NCBI GenBank assembly: GCA_964537965.1
Contig: CAZIDB010000272.1
Location: forward strand, 1 to 5,873
DNA length: 5,873 nt
Direction of reading: 5' to 3'
Source: SURF-24 sp964537965
Lineage (GTDB): Bacteria > Bacteroidota > Ignavibacteria > Ignavibacteriales > SURF-24
Below are positions 5,777 through 5,873 of this stretch, piece after piece. The first letter of the stretch is position 1. Every line of letters begins with the position of its first letter. The notes under the pieces are model-generated. The model worked only from the letters and a program-made list of their open reading frames with translations. It made no database searches and had not been told where the DNA came from. A program made the position numbers and the translations under genes.

Positions 5777-5873
5777 TTATTTATTTATTTCAACTATTGA
5801 ATTAATTGCTCCAGGAATTACACCCTTAATCCTCATGATATTCTTTTCCGGAACTACTTTAATAAGCTTCAGG
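5777..5873 (-). CDS. rplC: 50S ribosomal protein L3, C-terminal end only
   Basis: L3 is an early-assembly 50S protein that reaches towards the peptidyl-transferase centre. Only the last 31 codons, plus one base and including the TAA at 5777-5779, are in the window. They translate to LKLIKVVPEKNIMRIKGVIP (first 20) followed by GAINSIVEINK. This matches the usual L3 ending (L-V-x-V-D-x-E-x-x-L-L-x-V-K-G-x-V-P-G), and the position just before rplD is the expected one. The rest of the gene lies beyond the right edge. It is too short for an ordinary ORF search but clear by motif and context. Confidence 0.93.
   Translation of the reverse strand, partial: LKLIKVVPEKNIMRIKGVIPGAINSIVEINK

Overview
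The window is a stretch of the conserved bacterial S10-spc ribosomal protein cluster. It is read entirely from the minus strand, so transcription runs from high to low coordinates. In transcription order the genes are rplC (3' end only), rplD, rplW, rplB, rpsS, rplV, rpsC, rplP, rpmC, rpsQ, rplN, rplX, rplE and rpsN (lacking its last codons). This is the classical bacterial order with no insertion, loss or rearrangement. No RNA gene, mobile element, CRISPR array, terminator or convincing internal promoter was found. No gap between genes exceeds 26 bases.

The organism is probably an AT-rich member of the Bacteroidota/Chlorobiota/Ignavibacteriota (FCB) lineage. Supporting features are a DHPMGGGEG motif in L2 where E. 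coli has DHPHGGGEG, an L14 that begins MIQEET, an L23 with the block VVDVNTIKYDGK, and the long zinc-free form of S14. Most genes are preceded by recognisable purine-rich Shine-Dalgarno sequences. As I recall, classical Bacteroidetes mostly lack these, so an Ignavibacteria- or Chlorobi-like branch fits better. This placement rests on remembered family sequences, not on a search.

From 5873 down to 1694 the window carries the S10-operon part (L3, L4, L23, L2, S19, L22, S3, L16, L29, S17). From 1668 down to 1 it carries the first part of the spc operon (L14, L24, L5, S14). In E. coli these are two operons. Here only 25 bases separate rpsQ from rplN, so they look like one transcript. The products are 50S and 30S subunit proteins: L4, L22, L23 and L24 lie around the exit tunnel, L2 and L16 near the peptidyl-transferase centre, S3 at the mRNA entry channel, S19 and S14 in the 30S head, and L5 in the central protuberance with 5S rRNA.

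This is an ordinary core-genome region and I found no new system. The points worth a second look are small: a TTG start on rpsC behind a strong ribosome binding site, a lysine-rich extension of about 38 residues on L5, a one-base rplD/rplW overlap whose ribosome binding site lies inside rplD, and the apparent fusion of the S10 and spc operons.
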